Below are positions 19,776-32,824 of a stretch of DNA of 64,000 nt, piece after piece (the first letter of the stretch is position 1; every line of letters begins with the position of its first letter). A program made the translations under genes and the position numbers. The DNA comes from Atriophallophorus winterbourni (taxonomy: Eukaryota > Platyhelminthes > Trematoda > Plagiorchiida > Microphallidae). The stretch spans positions 1 to 64,000 of the forward strand of contig JACCGJ010003084.1 in the NCBI GenBank assembly GCA_013407085.1. Direction: 5' to 3'. Below the pieces are notes generated by a model. That model was not told where the DNA came from and searched no databases. It saw nothing but the letters and a program-made list of their open reading frames with translations.

Positions 19776-22739
19776 CTTGCGAAATTTAGATATCATCGCT
19801 CCTCGAAGCATTTATTGACAATTTTGTGATGAATAAAATTGCATTTCAGAGCGCATACTTTCAATTCACTCAAAATTGGCACCATTGGATCTTGATCCAG
19901 CTGAATGTGTACATCTACTGGGCATGGTGCTAGCGTGTTGCTATTATTTTTCCGACTATAATCGGTACCCCTTTTACATCCGGATATTGTGGAGATATAT
20001 TGTTGAGCCCCGAAAACTGATGTTAATTCCAAACGTGAATATTTTATTGTAAGCCACACACAAAAACGGCTGGATTACGACGGCGCCATCAACGGCGATG
20101 CACGAAGAAGTTGGAATTCAATAAGTGGGATATTTGTGGTATTGTACGAATATTGATTTTCAGTAGACCGAACAGATGTTTGAAAGGTCGTTGAGAGTGT
20201 TTCACAGAGCACTTGCTATCCAATATTCCATCAGGAACCTACCGGATTCAGTTCAACATTAATATGTCTAAAAGTTTGCATTGACTTTCTTGAGCGCACG
20301 GCATCTTAAGTTCATAAATTTTGTTTCTGTCATGTATACAGCTAGAAGGATACAAAACAAAGCTAGGCCGAAATTCATTGGAATTGTCAACCTGAAATTG
20401 AGATGTCAGTTTGTTTCAAAGTATTTTTTCCTAACACCAAAGAAGATCTGGTGACACCAGTAAGACTAACTCCCTGACCAAGCACTCAGCAAAATATTGC
20501 TCACAATTTTGGGAGTATTCAGACCACAGTTATCTCGAATTACAGCACGGGAGATCATTATTAAATCAAAAATCCAAGAAACCAGATGGTGCAAAAGTAT
20601 AAACGCCATGCGTTTAGACCACAACCGAATTTTTGCCACACCCAACCAATTAGTCGGCCCAGTTGGAGTCTGGGATACATCTATACTGTGTCCTTAAAAA
20701 GTTCTATCAGGGTTAATGCTCTGTTGAATTTTACATTGTAGCAGAACACGGATGCTTCATGCATTTCATCGACCGGTATTTTATATTCACATTTATCTAA
20801 AAAAATTAGGAATTAACAATCGTATTTTTTCTATTTTATCGATTTAAGTTCCACACCCGGGGATGTCTGGTACGTTTTAACGAAAGCTGGATTATCTGCT
20901 CTTTATATCATTCGCATTGAACTTTTTATCCCACATCATATATTTGGTCAACGGAATTTTTTTTCTACCAAATAGAACGATTGAATAATCTTCGGGAAGG
21001 TGCCGTTAAAAATTTAAATGTTCAAATGTGTACCCATCGTAACTAAATTGATAATATTAATATGCACCAGAATGCGCTAAACATTGATTGAAGAAACTGT
21101 TTTAATCTTAATTTATTTACTGAAGTATATCAGATACTGAATAATCCTGAAATTATGGCGCAAATGTTAATTGGACCATCTATTGCAAGATTTTTATTTA
21201 AGAACCTTAGATAAACGTAGAATTGTATTGATTTGCATCAGGATGTAATGTTTCTGCTTTGGTGCTGCTTATTAATGATACCACACAGTTAACTTAAACA
21301 TAAGGATTAGGACTGACGTTTAGAGAGCAGCTTCCATCTTTAGTTTTGTGCTCACGTCTGCCCTTACTTACACACCAAACCAGTTTCCGGTTTATATTTT
21401 CAGTGTTTCATTTGGTCCTGTCCACGACGAATAAACCCAAGGAAAATTTGGATAAAGTAAGCAGTGATTAACAACGGTTATTAGTTTAACTCAATCATGA
21501 TTTTTCGAATTCGGCAAATCAAAATTCAGAGATGGTAAAATTATTACATTTAGCGAATTGCTCGTTTGTATCAACGGGAATAAATTACACACAATTTGTT
21601 GTTGTTGGCCTGCGTCGACCGATGCCGACTTTGAATGTACATCACGAGTGCACAATGATGCTTCCAAACTTTTCATTTCCAGAGCGGGTCGGGGGATAAG
21701 CTTCCAGTTCCATAAACTCTCCAACGACAAGCGTCCCATATATCCTCTGGCAATCAAGTCCAACGGATATTTCATTCGTGTGATCCTGTGCTGCGCGATC
21801 AAACTGATTCTACCGACGGGTGAAGTGGTGAAGTCGAGTAAATGGAACATTAAAACCAGTTTTTGGAAGTTGGAGCTTGTTAGATCATGTAATCAGATCA
21901 TATAGGAAAGAAAACTAGTATTTCATACCTCCATTCCTTGTTGCTATATACAATTATGGAAAAAGCTTCAGGATTCAACCTCGAGGAAAAATCCGCGGGC
22001 GGAGTCACGTTAGTCAGTTTGAACTGCCTGGCGTATATGTCACAGACTATCAGCGCTCGTATATTGTTGTACGGAAAAATCACTTCAGATCATTTAGTGT
22101 CAAATAGCGTTTTCTGACCTAACATCTATTAAGTTTTAACCTATTCCTTGAGGAATACGAATTAATTTAAATCACATCCCGCTTGTGTATTACGCACAGA
22201 AACAATACTTTTATGAGAATCAACAAATTACGACAGATACCTAAAACGGGTTGGCAACGGTTGTCACTTCTAGCTGATTTGTTAATGTATTTCGAGTTGA
22301 CCTGTTCCCATCGAACCTTCGTCATGCCTTGTTCATTGACAGAAGTCGACAAATCGTTCACTGTTTCTCACTGTTGCTGAAGATAATCTGCCATGATTTT
22401 TGAAAAGTTTACTAAGCAAGCCTCAATAACTTCTTCCGGATCCTGCGTTTTACCAGAGGGTGGTATTTTTAAATATCTTCCAAAAACTCGTAATTGGCAA
22501 TGGCTGATCGCATTCACAAATAGGTTAGGAGATGATGGAAGATTACTGGAACCGTAAAACCAGTTTTGCTTCGCAAATATTGAAATCATGAAGTCAGCTT
22601 ACCTAGGGGAAGGAAAACAATTACCTTAAACCCCCAAAGATTTGTTATTATACCAAGTTATGTTGAAGGCTTACGGACTCAATCTACAATAATATTCAAC
22701 TAAAGGAATACAGTTAGCAGTTTTGCTATTCAAGATGCA
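19776..22739. other. Mostly unassigned intronic interval
   Basis: A reading frame at 21,558-21,905 is open for 115 codons. Its first part (21,597-21,660: TTGTTGTTGTTGGCCTGCG, then CGACCGATGCCGAC) resembles the family D 3' end in minus orientation, so it is probably repeat-derived. Nothing else was recognised. Confidence 0.35.
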
Positions 22740-23560
22740 ATATCAAGATTAAAGATTCAAGAATTTAATGGTGGCAAAAGGCACTGCGCCACAATTACCA
22801 TAGCTTAGAAAATATTCGTTTAATGAAATAGAATAATTCATAATCGCATAACATCACATATAGTCCATTTGCATCCTTACCTTGGGTCAATACGCAGGCG
22901 CAGTCAGATCGTTATACAACAAATAAGTGTCAAAATTTTAAATTAATCTTTCGACGCTGGGAGCGGTAAGAATAGTTTTGGGGAATCCACTCCAAAGGTA
23001 ACTAACATTTACAAAACAAAATTGTCGGTGACAGCTAATACGGGATTGTGGACTTTGTAAGTCGCTGTGTGACTGCGTGTATTTGAATAAATATTTCAAC
23101 AGTTGATTTACAGTTTTCAGTATTTTGTATACAAGTATAATATCACTTCAAAGATTTGAAATGGGTGGGGAGACTCAGTTGTTGCATTCACCACTCGTGT
23201 GTCAGTTTATGGAGACAAATGACGAGTTTTTTGGTGGTAGTATATTATTTTTGAACCAGGGACTCCGAGCTTGCGACGCAGGGTCGTAATTATGTAGGTT
23301 TTTATCACTGTAGGCAAAGTGCCAAGCGGGAAAGTTCTGAAAATCCGTCACAGCATACCCAGAATCCCGAAAGTACGCTTGTAAATGACCTCATAATGTA
23401 CGCTGTAATTGAGACTATCGCATACCCAGACTCCAAGATGCTTTCCTATTCGGTCCAGCTCAAAATATCCGCCTAAAGTGGTTTGTGTATTAAAAGGGCT
23501 TACCAATTTGCTGCAACTTTCATTTTTTTTAATTCGAAGGTTGCTTTTTCCTCACCGACC
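22740..23560 (-). mobile_element. CR1-like 3' fragment, highly degenerate
   Basis: A minus-strand tail is suggested by GATTCAAGAATTTAATGGT at 22,755, like the ATTCAAAG..TTTTAATGGT end of copy B. Translation further in (about 23,440-23,310) gives LGVWVCDSLNYSVHYE, RTFGILGMLCRIFRTFPLG and TLPTVIKTYI, matching the thumb region LGVWISSNLKSS, LLRRIFGRFS and LPRIINTYI of copy B. Heavily decayed. Confidence 0.68.
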
Positions 23561-25205
23561 ATTCATTGAAGACATCTTAATCACTTCAGCCTTAAACAGT
23601 TAGCAGTAAATATTCGAACTATGACCAGCGTGTTGTAAGATGACATTTTTTGAATTACGAAATCGTCAATATTCTCATTGCCTTAATTTTTGTATATATT
23701 TATCGTCCTCAAACGAATATCCTATGGTGTTGTTCAACTACAAGTATTTTTTTATAGCATGCATTCTTGAATCTTGAATCTTGAAATATTTAAATGACTG
23801 TGGTCAATTCCCGTGCATATAAAACTGGTTCCCATCTTAGGTTGTTCCATTGGCAAGCAATCATTATCTTAAAAAAATATTTACATTTGCGGTTGCAAAT
23901 AGCTTGGGCCAAATCAGTTTTCCACAGACAGATCTAGAAGATTTGTTAGTGTATCTAGAGCTCAAATGTATGACACAAAGCATCATCATGGCCATCATCG
24001 TTTTCCGTTTCAGACGAGCTATAATTCTTTTAATTTCAAAATAACTCAGCTACCACAACTCAGCACTTAACCGGCGATATTGAAAGTTATATATTTCAAC
24101 ATCCTAAGATCGCAGCCCTGGGTTCTTACTAGCTAACAGATTTACATTCCAGTTTCTCACAGATCTTCATGTGAAGATGTCTGACACACACGCATTAAAA
24201 CATTTTCAAATATTGCGGAAATTCTTGTATTAACTGATTGATCGAGGGTACGACGTGCGTTTTTGCACCTTGATATAAGATATACTGTGCAAACATGAAG
24301 TAATCCGCATTATCGCATTTGACTGTTGATGCATTTGACTGATGTAGCTCTAATTCCTACGCAGCGCATCTCGCCCTTTTTTGGAAAATTACAAATCGGT
24401 GATGATTGACCATCTAAATCCACCACACCGATATATAAACAAACAAACATTTCATGCTAAACTGTAAATTTCCTTTGCAGTTTCACTTTTGTAAATTCAA
24501 TGATACTGCAATTTTAGGATAAACTTTTAGACAGAGCTTACACTGCTCCTGCTAAATTAGCAAGTGTACAAAACTTTATTGAAAATTTGCAGTTTCGATT
24601 GCATAACAGCTCTTTGTTCCATTACCCCAAAATGAAATATGCAAAGTAAAACAAGAATCCCCTCCTTGCGTCATTCGCGATACAAACATTTCAGAAATTA
24701 TTGGAAGAAATGACAATCAACATTTGCGACATGCTTCGAAAATTGAGAAAAAAATAATATTTTTGTCCTCCTAAAACATTGAAAAATTGACTTCTATGAT
24801 TTTGAATCAGCTCAAATTGTCGAGATATACATAAATAAAGAAATCCCTCTTAGCCACGTCATATATGGGGTACCATGAAAAACCTTAACAGAACGGTAAA
24901 TATATTAATCTTAGGATGCTTAACATGGTCACCCTGTAAAACCACAGATTGGTTCGAGCAAACGCTGTTATTTTTGCAGGCGTATCCAGCACATTACCAT
25001 CATTAAAAACGCGTATGCCGTTGAACACTTTGAACGTTAAAAAAACGATAGCTAACTTGTATCATCAAACATAACCATGCACGTTGTAAATATCGATTAA
25101 TTAATATTCCAGATTGGTTCTGCACAAAGCAATTTTAAAATGTTTGATTAAAACATATGGATTCAATACAAACTTCGATTAACATTTATTGCTTCATCTT
25201 GACAG
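23561..25205. other. Unassigned intronic interval
   Basis: Contains a short TTGAATC repeat at about 23,766-23,786 that could be another non-LTR tail. No coding signal. Confidence 0.35.
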
Positions 25206-25419
25206 ATCCGCTCAATTTTCAAATTTCCCGCCAAAAATGATATTTCTCGGTTGCATTATATTAACTGGGATACAAAGAATCCGATCTCAATGCATCATCT
25301 GGAAATAGCGATGAACCAGCCAAGTGATCACGAAGTGACTCTCCACACACTCATGAAGAGAGTTGGCGACCAAGCTTTGGACTTTGTATTGACGATGAAA
25401 GAAATAACCGAGCCTTCAG
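25206..25419 (+). CDS. Predicted host-gene exon (unrecognised protein)
   Basis: An acceptor TTCATCTTGACAG ends at 25,205 and CAG|GTAGTG is the donor. It encodes IRSIFKFPAKNDISRLHYI, NWDTKNPISMHHLEIAMN, QPSDHEVTLHTLMKRVGD and QALDFVLTMKEITEPS. It exits in phase 1 and the next exon (30,673) begins with the matching two bases, giving an aspartate at the join. The incoming phase 0 does not match the phase 1 exit at 19,385, so at least one exon between them is missed. Confidence 0.6.
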
Positions 25420-26654
25420 GTAGTGACAAATATGGCATAAATATTTTTATTCTAAAGCGTGTTCGATCTGGGACATAGTTAATCGCCCTTATGGAATAAA
25501 AGTTGATTTTTCATTATTCGAGTATTGTGTAAATAAAGCGCAAACCATAGTTCTTGGGCACTGGGCATCTTATAAGAAACGTGAACAAAAATAATCATTT
25601 GAGACATCGGCATGCACTAATTGTGAGCCCAAAGATTGTTTAAATTTTTTGTGCAGGTAAGGTAAAATTTAGGCAATTTTGGGTTAATCAAAGATATGCA
25701 ATTTAAAACAGTACTACGTTTGTACTGTTACGCTTCGTTTGGTACAGTGTCTCAAGAGTAAAAATGAACAAGGAACTAGGTCGTGTGGTGTGTGATGGAA
25801 ATGCATGCAAATGAATATTTGGAACTAGGAACCTGTTTTCACAATTTCATATCATCAGTCAACCCTATTGTTTTAACCAATCATCAGATTTTATCATGTT
25901 TAAATGTCTAATAATCTCGACCCCACAATGCTTGGAGAACACAATTGGAGCACAACATTGAAAATGTTGTTGTCATCACGTAAGTTCATAACTACCCAAA
26001 CACTATTTGAGGGTGCACGAGTCCGAATGAATTATCGCGTACAACTCGACATCCAATGAGAGAATTAGCGGCGATTCATATACACTAGGATCGGATGCCA
26101 TTACAAACTGTGCAGACATACACTCTGAATGACATTTCGAAGTTGATCTCACAATTTCATGAACAATTTTGGTCTGGTGATTTTGTGATAATGGATAACT
26201 TGAACGCGTGGATGTAAGTTTTAAAGATTGATCGGTATTAAGAAACGGATTCCTGGTGGAACTGCAGCTTGATGCAGCATATAATCGAGCTCACACAAAT
26301 TCATTCTCATCAGCATCACCTGATGCTGGATAGCATTTCTACCCTAAACAAACAGATACGTTGAAATTAAAATTTGTAATCAGGGATCATTGGTAATGGT
26401 TTATCTGATAGCCATGGGTGTTCTGTGGATGCATAAACATGACAGAAATTTGCTAAGAAGAAAACGTTTATGAAAAGCTCGCACGAACGTCCCGAAATAT
26501 TTTCATAGTTTATAAGCAGGTCAGAAATATTTCCACTGCAGAAATAAAAATCCGTAATTGTCTTGTCTATAGCAAAAGAATGCAAAACATGGACAAAGCG
26601 CCTTTTCACTTTAATATTGGAGGTTACCGCATTGTGACCAACCAGACTATTGTA
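25420..26654. other. Intronic interval with a possible decayed hammerhead repeat
   Basis: At about 25,750-25,815 (plus) the text AGGTCGTGTGGTGTGTGATGG then AAATGCATGC resembles the 3' half of family 2 hammerhead elements, but the core is not convincing. Otherwise nothing was recognised. Confidence 0.3.
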
Positions 26655-26705
26655 GTTGCTGTTGGCCTCCTTCGGTCGATGTCGATAATGGTATTATTAG
26701 GTGTT
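26655..26705 (-). mobile_element. Family D RTE-like 3'-terminal scrap
   Basis: TTGCTGTTGGCCTCCTTCGG followed by TCGATGTCGATAATGG matches the extreme 3' end of family D (compare 52,945-52,980). Very short. Confidence 0.55.
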
Positions 26706-27714
26706 TCTTGATCATAAACATTCATAACATTACAAATTTTCTACTTTAAGGGATAGTATTTCAACTTTCATTGAAGCGTGTATAATTTAGAACATGGTAG
26801 TCAAAAGTTAGAGACACTTTTTTGTTTTTTCAGAAAGTTACTTTGGCCCTCTTGCTATTGAAACCGGAGCGATACGTAAGTCGTATATGACAACAACCAT
26901 ATAAATGTAGACGACATGCTCAACTGATTAATGTATCACACACGATATGCATCTCACTCGTCTAAGCAGAACATGCCTGGAATTGCTAATACACTGAAAT
27001 ATCGGAAAGCAGAATGAAAAATTGTTGAGCATTAAGCATAACTGAAAATGCATATGAGAAGTAATGTTTGAGATTAAATTGTCAAATGCTCACAGTCGGG
27101 TCATTCCATGGGAAGTTGCACTGAAAATCGAAATCATAGGAATACGAAAATGGTTTCGTTTTTATAATTAATATTTGTATTAGATCGAAATATGGATGAA
27201 ACAGATTATACTAAGACAGATATTGATATGTTAAAACCAACAACTCGAATAAAACAAGACCATATGTCTCAGTTTAGCTTTTTAACTTGAGTTTCGTCCA
27301 ATGACATTGGATTTTATTTTTCTTGGAACGCATTTAAAGTCTGTTTTATACTAATCCCACGGATCATTTTTGAATGTATATAAGATAACGTCAGCTTAAT
27401 GGTTTGAAATTCCATTGAAAAGTAGCAGAAATTGTGAGGTTAACATCAAACTGTACGCTATGGGTTAAACAAAACAGCTAATTTTGCATTCATCTGTCTC
27501 GTGTAGAAGTTAATGTACCATTTTAGTTGAAAACAAACGCATTCGGCGCCTGAAAAACTACATTTTTCTGTTAACATTTAGCATTTTTATTGCACATGTT
27601 CACAGTGTTACTTTCATTTTGTCAAAAGTCTGCATTAGAAGTTAGGGTAAATAATCAGGCATATGTTGGATGCGTAGAAATTCATCAGTAATTAACGTGA
27701 ATTTATCGGTCCAG
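26706..27714. other. Unassigned intronic interval
   Basis: Nothing was recognised. Confidence 0.35.
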
Positions 27715-27989
27715 GTTGTTGGCCTACTTTGATCGATGTCGACCCTGGATGCACAATCGCGGAAATTTTCATGCTGCACAGATTTTCAAATGACTAAACA
27801 ATCTGATTCGGGAGGGAAAATCTCCCCAGCAACGCAAGAAGCGATAGACAGTACTCGCTTGTTCGGCATCAGTTGCACGCCGGCGGTGCGATATGCCTTC
27901 AGTATCCAAGACCTATATCTGCTACTCCTCAACTTGCAGACGACGATTTACACAATGTTTCCAAAGTAAGCGGTCAAGAGCAAGTTATT

Positions 27990-29285
27990 CCTAACTCGTA
28001 AGGTCAATGTCAATGCAACTCACCATAGAGCAGACCTTCCAGAATACGACCATTATATTCTGTATATATGACCAAGCCACCGTAAGCCGCGCTGTCGTAT
28101 TAGGCTGAACATACTCTTTTAAAAGCAATTCGGGATTAATCACTTTTTCATCCACGATATGTTAACGATATGACGGATGCCTCGTAAATGGAAAGCTTTC
28201 GGTTTCAGTTCGTGTCTTGCGTCGATGGTCCAGGTTTTATTTCAGTACAGCAAAGAATTTAGTACGCACGTACACTATCATCTTCGTCTTTACAGTCAAC
28301 TGGCATTTGCCCTAGAAACGAGAGTTCAACCAAGATAAAATGGCAGTTGCTTTACCAATCCGCTTATCAATCTCGGTATTTAGTGAAAGATCATCGGCAA
28401 TGGTTGAACTAAGATATCTGAAATGATGTACTGGTTCAAGCTGACAGCATGCTACAGTAATGAATGGAGGAGTTACAATCCATTGACCAAGGTCTTGGGT
28501 CTTGCTCATGCTGATTTATAGCCCAACGTCTTTGTATGGCGACGAAAAACAGGTTATTGGCGAATAGAGATGTTCTTGGGAGTGAGCAATAATGGCTGCA
28601 TCGACGACAAACAGAAGGTCACGGATTAAAATATCCCATGTCTTGGTTTATGCTCTCACTCGGTTCAGGTTAAAAATCACATCACACTGCGTACGTAGGT
28701 AAATACCTTCAGTTCTAGTCTTAAAAAAGACTCAGCATCCGATCATAGAAAATGTCGAAAATCATCGGAGCAAGAACATAACGATTTTGAGCAGTATTGG
28801 GGACAACCTGTCAGATCGAGCATTTTGAAAAGACACTCCCTGCAGGCGTACACGAAAGCCTCCGTAAAATTAAATAAAACAGTGTATAATGGCGAACGCT
28901 GTTCCGACTCTTTTCGTGACGTTGTCTCAGGGAAAAGATCATATCAACGGTTGATCTTCACTTGCGGAAGCCACATTACGATTCACTGTAAACTCCATCA
29001 GCCAAAATTTGTAACCGGATCTATAAGACTTTAGAAAACAATTTGCCTAAAAATTTCAGAAGGAGATTCCTCTATGATTGTTTCAGTCGCCTTTATCACC
29101 ATTATTCTTAAATAGCATGATGATCTCCGCCCCTCGCATCTCTTGTGGGACACACCCCTCCTGCCAGCACTGAAAAAGCACATGGTGAAGAAGCTGTAAT
29201 AATGCTGTTCTACAGCATTTGATGAGTTCAGGTGGGATTCAGAGGTGCCTTCCCATTCGCTTTTTAAAGGACGGCCAGATGCCAT
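27990..29285 (-). pseudogene. Family D reverse transcriptase remnants
   Basis: At 29,285-29,031 the reading MASGRPLKSEWEG, VEQHYYSFFTMCF and AGRRGVSHKRCEGRR, followed by DRSDCN-like residues, is the RT finger region. Pieces at 28,780-28,560 give a degraded CVLAPTMF-type motif. At 28,509-28,312 LEPVHHFRYLSSTIADD and LNTEIDKRIGKA are the post-palm/thumb. The C-terminus follows to about 27,990. Stops and frame changes are numerous. Confidence 0.72.
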
Positions 29286-29402
29286 GATTGACTTAAAAAT
29301 AAACGCATTCTGATTCGTGCCCCTTGAACGGATTCTGATTGGTCAGCTAATATATACTTCGTGCCCGTGGAAAGTAATTGTAACGGGCGCCGTCAAGCTG
29401 AC

Positions 29403-29808
29403 CTACAGTCTTTTTAGCTCATTGTTAATTACAGCTGATTTTCTGATGTCTCTGATATTCGAGATGTTGTCATGAAATCCTGGGAGCATGGTTCCCAGTT
29501 TCACGCCTGATCTCTGTTTGTTAATAATTCGGTTAGCTGGTTCGGAAAAATATAGTCTGCATATCGGATGATTCCTAATGCATGCAACCAATGAAGATAG
29601 CAGACGGTGGCGAGACGCGGCTGCCCAACTGTGGCTGTCGGTAGCCGTCCATTGAGGCCTGAAAATCTCTCCCACCGTCGAAAGCAGCTTCCGATGCTGA
29701 GGTTGACGCCAGTCTAGCCATATCGTTTAACCGGTATCTGCTTCTTCCCGTGTTATGATCCATAGAAGCGGAATGGAGTGTATTCTCCATTGGTGCGTTG
29801 AGATGCAT
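29403..29808 (-). pseudogene. Family D ORF start and 5' leader
   Basis: The residues RDFQASMDGYRQPQLGSRV, then remnants of a WN-type endonuclease start, parallel 53,950-53,549. The shared leader and N-terminus show it is the same family. No functional endonuclease can be read. Confidence 0.65.
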
Positions 29809-30672
29809 GCATGGGCAGTTAACTATGGAGAACTAGCTGTTGGTCATGCAGCAAGTGCTTGCTCTCCAACATATCACTGGGACCAAAGGAACAGCAAGGC
29901 TGATATGTTTAGACAAAGATACCGTCAAAGGAGTTGGCAGGACGAAGTTGAAATCAGTTTTGGACTGCTTAACTATAGTCCGGCTCCAGAATTTTACTCG
30001 AGGTTGACTACTGAAGCTTTTTCTATGATTGAGTGAAGCTACAATGAAGTGGAGTTTTGAGATAAAGGTTTCTTCCATTAGGTAGACAGCATTCATAGAC
30101 TTACGAACTCCACTTGCCCGAAGCAAACTGTTTTTGAGGCGCTAGTCAACCGCATTCACCCCATTTCCTGTCGGTAGTAGTAGTTCCGCGGGGTCACACA
30201 GGATCACGCGTGCAGCCCAAGAAGTGGACCTGTAATAACTAATTTAATTCTGTAACGAGTGTCCGAGTTGGTTGATGTGGTCATTCTATTATATCGCTAG
30301 GCCAAAATTATATCGTGGTTAACAAACAATTGCAGCCTAACTAACGGACAAATTCAGCGGTAACAATCCCTGCGAAACGGTTTACAACGATATGTAAAAC
30401 TCATGCGGCCATCGACTAATCTTTAGTGGCTGTGTATGCTCCACTCCAAATCATCTTCAAGCCGATGCTTTCAATATGTATTTAAAGCGACTTGACCACG
30501 TTGTAATATTTTTAGCTTTGATTTCGTATACATTCTGACTTTGATAACAGTAAAATACTGAAAATCAAAGTGCTCATGGCTATCATCAAATTAGTGTCAA
30601 AATAATTATCTGGACAATGCAAAATGCCATTTTGTATACCTGAGTTTATTTACTGCTCAACTTTTAACTCAG

Positions 30673-30819
30673 ATTTACTCGTTGACCTATTGGACGATTA
30701 TGATTCAACGATTCCGAAAGGAGAAATGATGGAAATTGCTGATGATAGAATCGATTCCGCCAACATTAATTACGAAGATGGAAAGAGCAATGCAAGGAAA
30801 TTAAGAGCGGATGACATTT
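30673..30819 (+). CDS. Predicted host-gene exon (unrecognised, acidic)
   Basis: An acceptor CAACTTTTAACTCAG ends at 30,672. The exon begins with two bases that complete the codon left by the 25,419 donor. It encodes DLLVDLLDDYDSTIPKGEMM, EIADDRIDSANINYEDGK and SNARKLRADDI, an acidic stretch. The donor is ambiguous: GTGAGA at 30,820 (phase 1), or AAG|GTTCGC ending at 30,827 (phase 0), which would join the next exon in frame as DICEK-LEAAM. Splicing should be settled from RNA. Confidence 0.6.
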
Positions 30820-30999
30820 GTGAGAAGGTTCGCTTCTTAATGTGTAAACATTCTTTTATAATCATTTATTTGGGACAAGCAGTGCCAGGTGGGCTCTGTG
30901 TTACTGACAGTCACTAAATACGGCTTACTTTAAAAGAGTTAAAGCGACACCGACGCATGAACCATGATACGTATATGACTTTCGAAAAACAGAACAGAA

Positions 31000-31042
31000 G
31001 CATACGACCGGTTTCTTGGTTTCTGCCACTTATCAGGTATGC
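31000..31042 (-). ncRNA. Hammerhead ribozyme motif, family 3
   Basis: On the minus strand: helix I GCATAC, CTGATAA, helix II GTGG/CCAA with loop CAGAAA, GAAACCGGTC, and helix I closing strand GTATGC. Six perfect pairs in helix I, the ACCGGT helix III and C at the cleavage position are all present. The core G8 is changed to A (CTGATAA) and the first helix II pair is broken, so this copy is probably inactive. Its helix I sequence differs from families 1 and 2. Confidence 0.7.
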
Positions 31043-31769
31043 GTATACCTGGCCTGCGATTCAAAAGCCGTTCAGACCGGTGTGCTAAACCCAATTTTTT
31101 ATCGTCGAGGATAAATCCTCCTTACAAATGGAAATTTAGCTTTCCTGTGGGTACTAAGCTAAGTACCATAATCGGTGCAATGCAACACAGGTGACTGGAA
31201 TATTTTGACAATATCCATTGACTGCACACGTGCAAGTCAGTTACCGTTTATAAGCCAGTGTTTACTTCCAATGGACAAAGAGAGGGTACAGTTTAGAATC
31301 TGATATCACTCCTCTGTCCGCATCAATGGCTACAACGTGCCGTGCGGTCGCATTATTTTGAGCCTCTGATTATCAGGATATACTGTTCTTAAACTTACAC
31401 TCACGTGGATATATTATACGTTGTTGGACTCCTCTCGAAGTCAGCTTTCTGGATATACCACTCGCGTAGCTGTATTCGATAATACGAGCAAATTGGGATT
31501 TATCGTGATTTTTCCATATTGTATCTACGCGTGCAACTCTGTTAATACTCTTCAAGTACTCAAAGGGATTAACGTCATCGGAAAGATCTTATTCTTCGCC
31601 GTCGACTGGTCATACTTTCAACATCGTGCGATCAACTAACGAAGATTATCACCGGATTAAATTCTGATTTTGCGCTTTTTCGTGAACACTGAATTTTTTG
31701 TCGCGCACACTATATTCATCGATCGCTCGATGCTTGTGCACAAACCACTGAACAGTGCTGCTCATAACC
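31043..31769. other. Unassigned interval before CR1-like copy D
   Basis: May include the 5' UTR of the CR1-like copy, but no boundary could be fixed. Confidence 0.35.
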
Positions 31770-32737
31770 CTGACCGGATGACCCCGAAACGAAAACAAGG
31801 CGCACCGGGCTGCATGTGTGCGGTTTGCCGAAAGTCGGTGAGTTTGTTTGTCGAAAGTTCATGCTAAATGCGACAAATCGCTGACCTCGGATTTAGTATC
31901 GATTAGTAATGGAGATAATTGCCCTGGTGTTTGCTTTGTTTGTCTGGTTTGCAATGCCAAATCAACACCGTCAGCCTCGGCGACGAAAACCCCTGAATAT
32001 TATATTGAGACGCGTCCAAATGGAATGGAATCCAGTATACAAAAACTAAATGAACTGATAATAAACGTCATAAAGACACCGTCGTTACCCGACTTAGAGG
32101 TTACTGCCGAAGAGCCGGTAGATAATCCATCATACTCGAGCAGGCCAACATTTGCCCAGATAACCGCGCAGATGGTGACTAAAACGGGGAGGCGTTCGTT
32201 GGGATCAGTGACTCCACGACTTAACGGAAACGAAAACGGACTCTAAAACCCACTGCTACTAAAATGACTGACTCACATTATAAAACAAAATCCGCGGTCG
32301 TAAACCTTAGCATTATATGTACAAACGTGACCGAGTCGCAGGAAACGCTGTTTGAAGCTTAGCAAAAACATGACTTAGCTGAGTGGTATAAACTCTGCAG
32401 TCAGATGAGCATGGCCGCAGTTACTCCTTCATCAAAAGTTCGATTAAACCGCCACCTGAATTCTCCTCACAAGGATGATCCTCGCCTTTTAAGAATAACG
32501 CTGCAATCTGCGGAGGACGTGGAAAACGTACTCTTAAATGCTTACATTCTTAGAGGTGTTCCAGAGACTACATGTCGTATTCATGCAGACAAACCATGGT
32601 GGGAGCGAAAGTCGTCGCAGAAATCTCGTGGAGAATGTAATCCGAGAAGTATTGTAATTCGAGGTGTTCCGGAAGATGCTGCTGACGTACTGTCTCAAAA
32701 AAATCTGATCACCACCACAAACAATGGAAATAACTAG
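31770..32737 (+). pseudogene. CR1-like ORF1 with PHD-type finger
   Basis: From about 31,775 (MTPKRKQGAPGCMCAVCRK), with a frame change near 31,855, the reading continues KVHAKCDKSL, NCPGVCFVCLVCNAK. This is a C4-H-C3-like finger of the PHD kind found in ORF1 of several CR1/L2-related elements. Further on, DVENVLLNAYILRGVPE and CRIHADKPWWERKS give an RRM/esterase-position nucleic-acid-binding block (32,405-32,737). At least two frame changes break it. Confidence 0.75.
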
Positions 32738-32824
32738 CCGAACCAAAAAACTTGAGTATTCCGACTCTAACCGAGTCGGCCCTCTGATAACTTTTCATGA
32801 TTTAAACACCACGAACTTTATAAG

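Larger units (their letters stand above)
27715..30230 (-). mobile_element. RTE-like family D element, internally deleted
   Basis: The 3' end at 27,715 (GTTGTTGGCCTACTTTGATC) and the 5' end near 30,225 (GGATCACGCGTGCAG..) both match the copy at 52.9-54.5 kb. On the minus strand it has a 5' leader (30,225-29,800), an endonuclease start, then RT fingers, RT thumb and C-terminus. Most of the endonuclease and part of the RT palm are gone. Confidence 0.82.

Noticed and set aside
21558..21905. 115-codon plus-strand frame as a host exon
   Set aside because: Its first part resembles the 3' end of family D elements, a matching 119-codon frame lies on the other strand, and no splice sites fit the phases of neighbouring exons.
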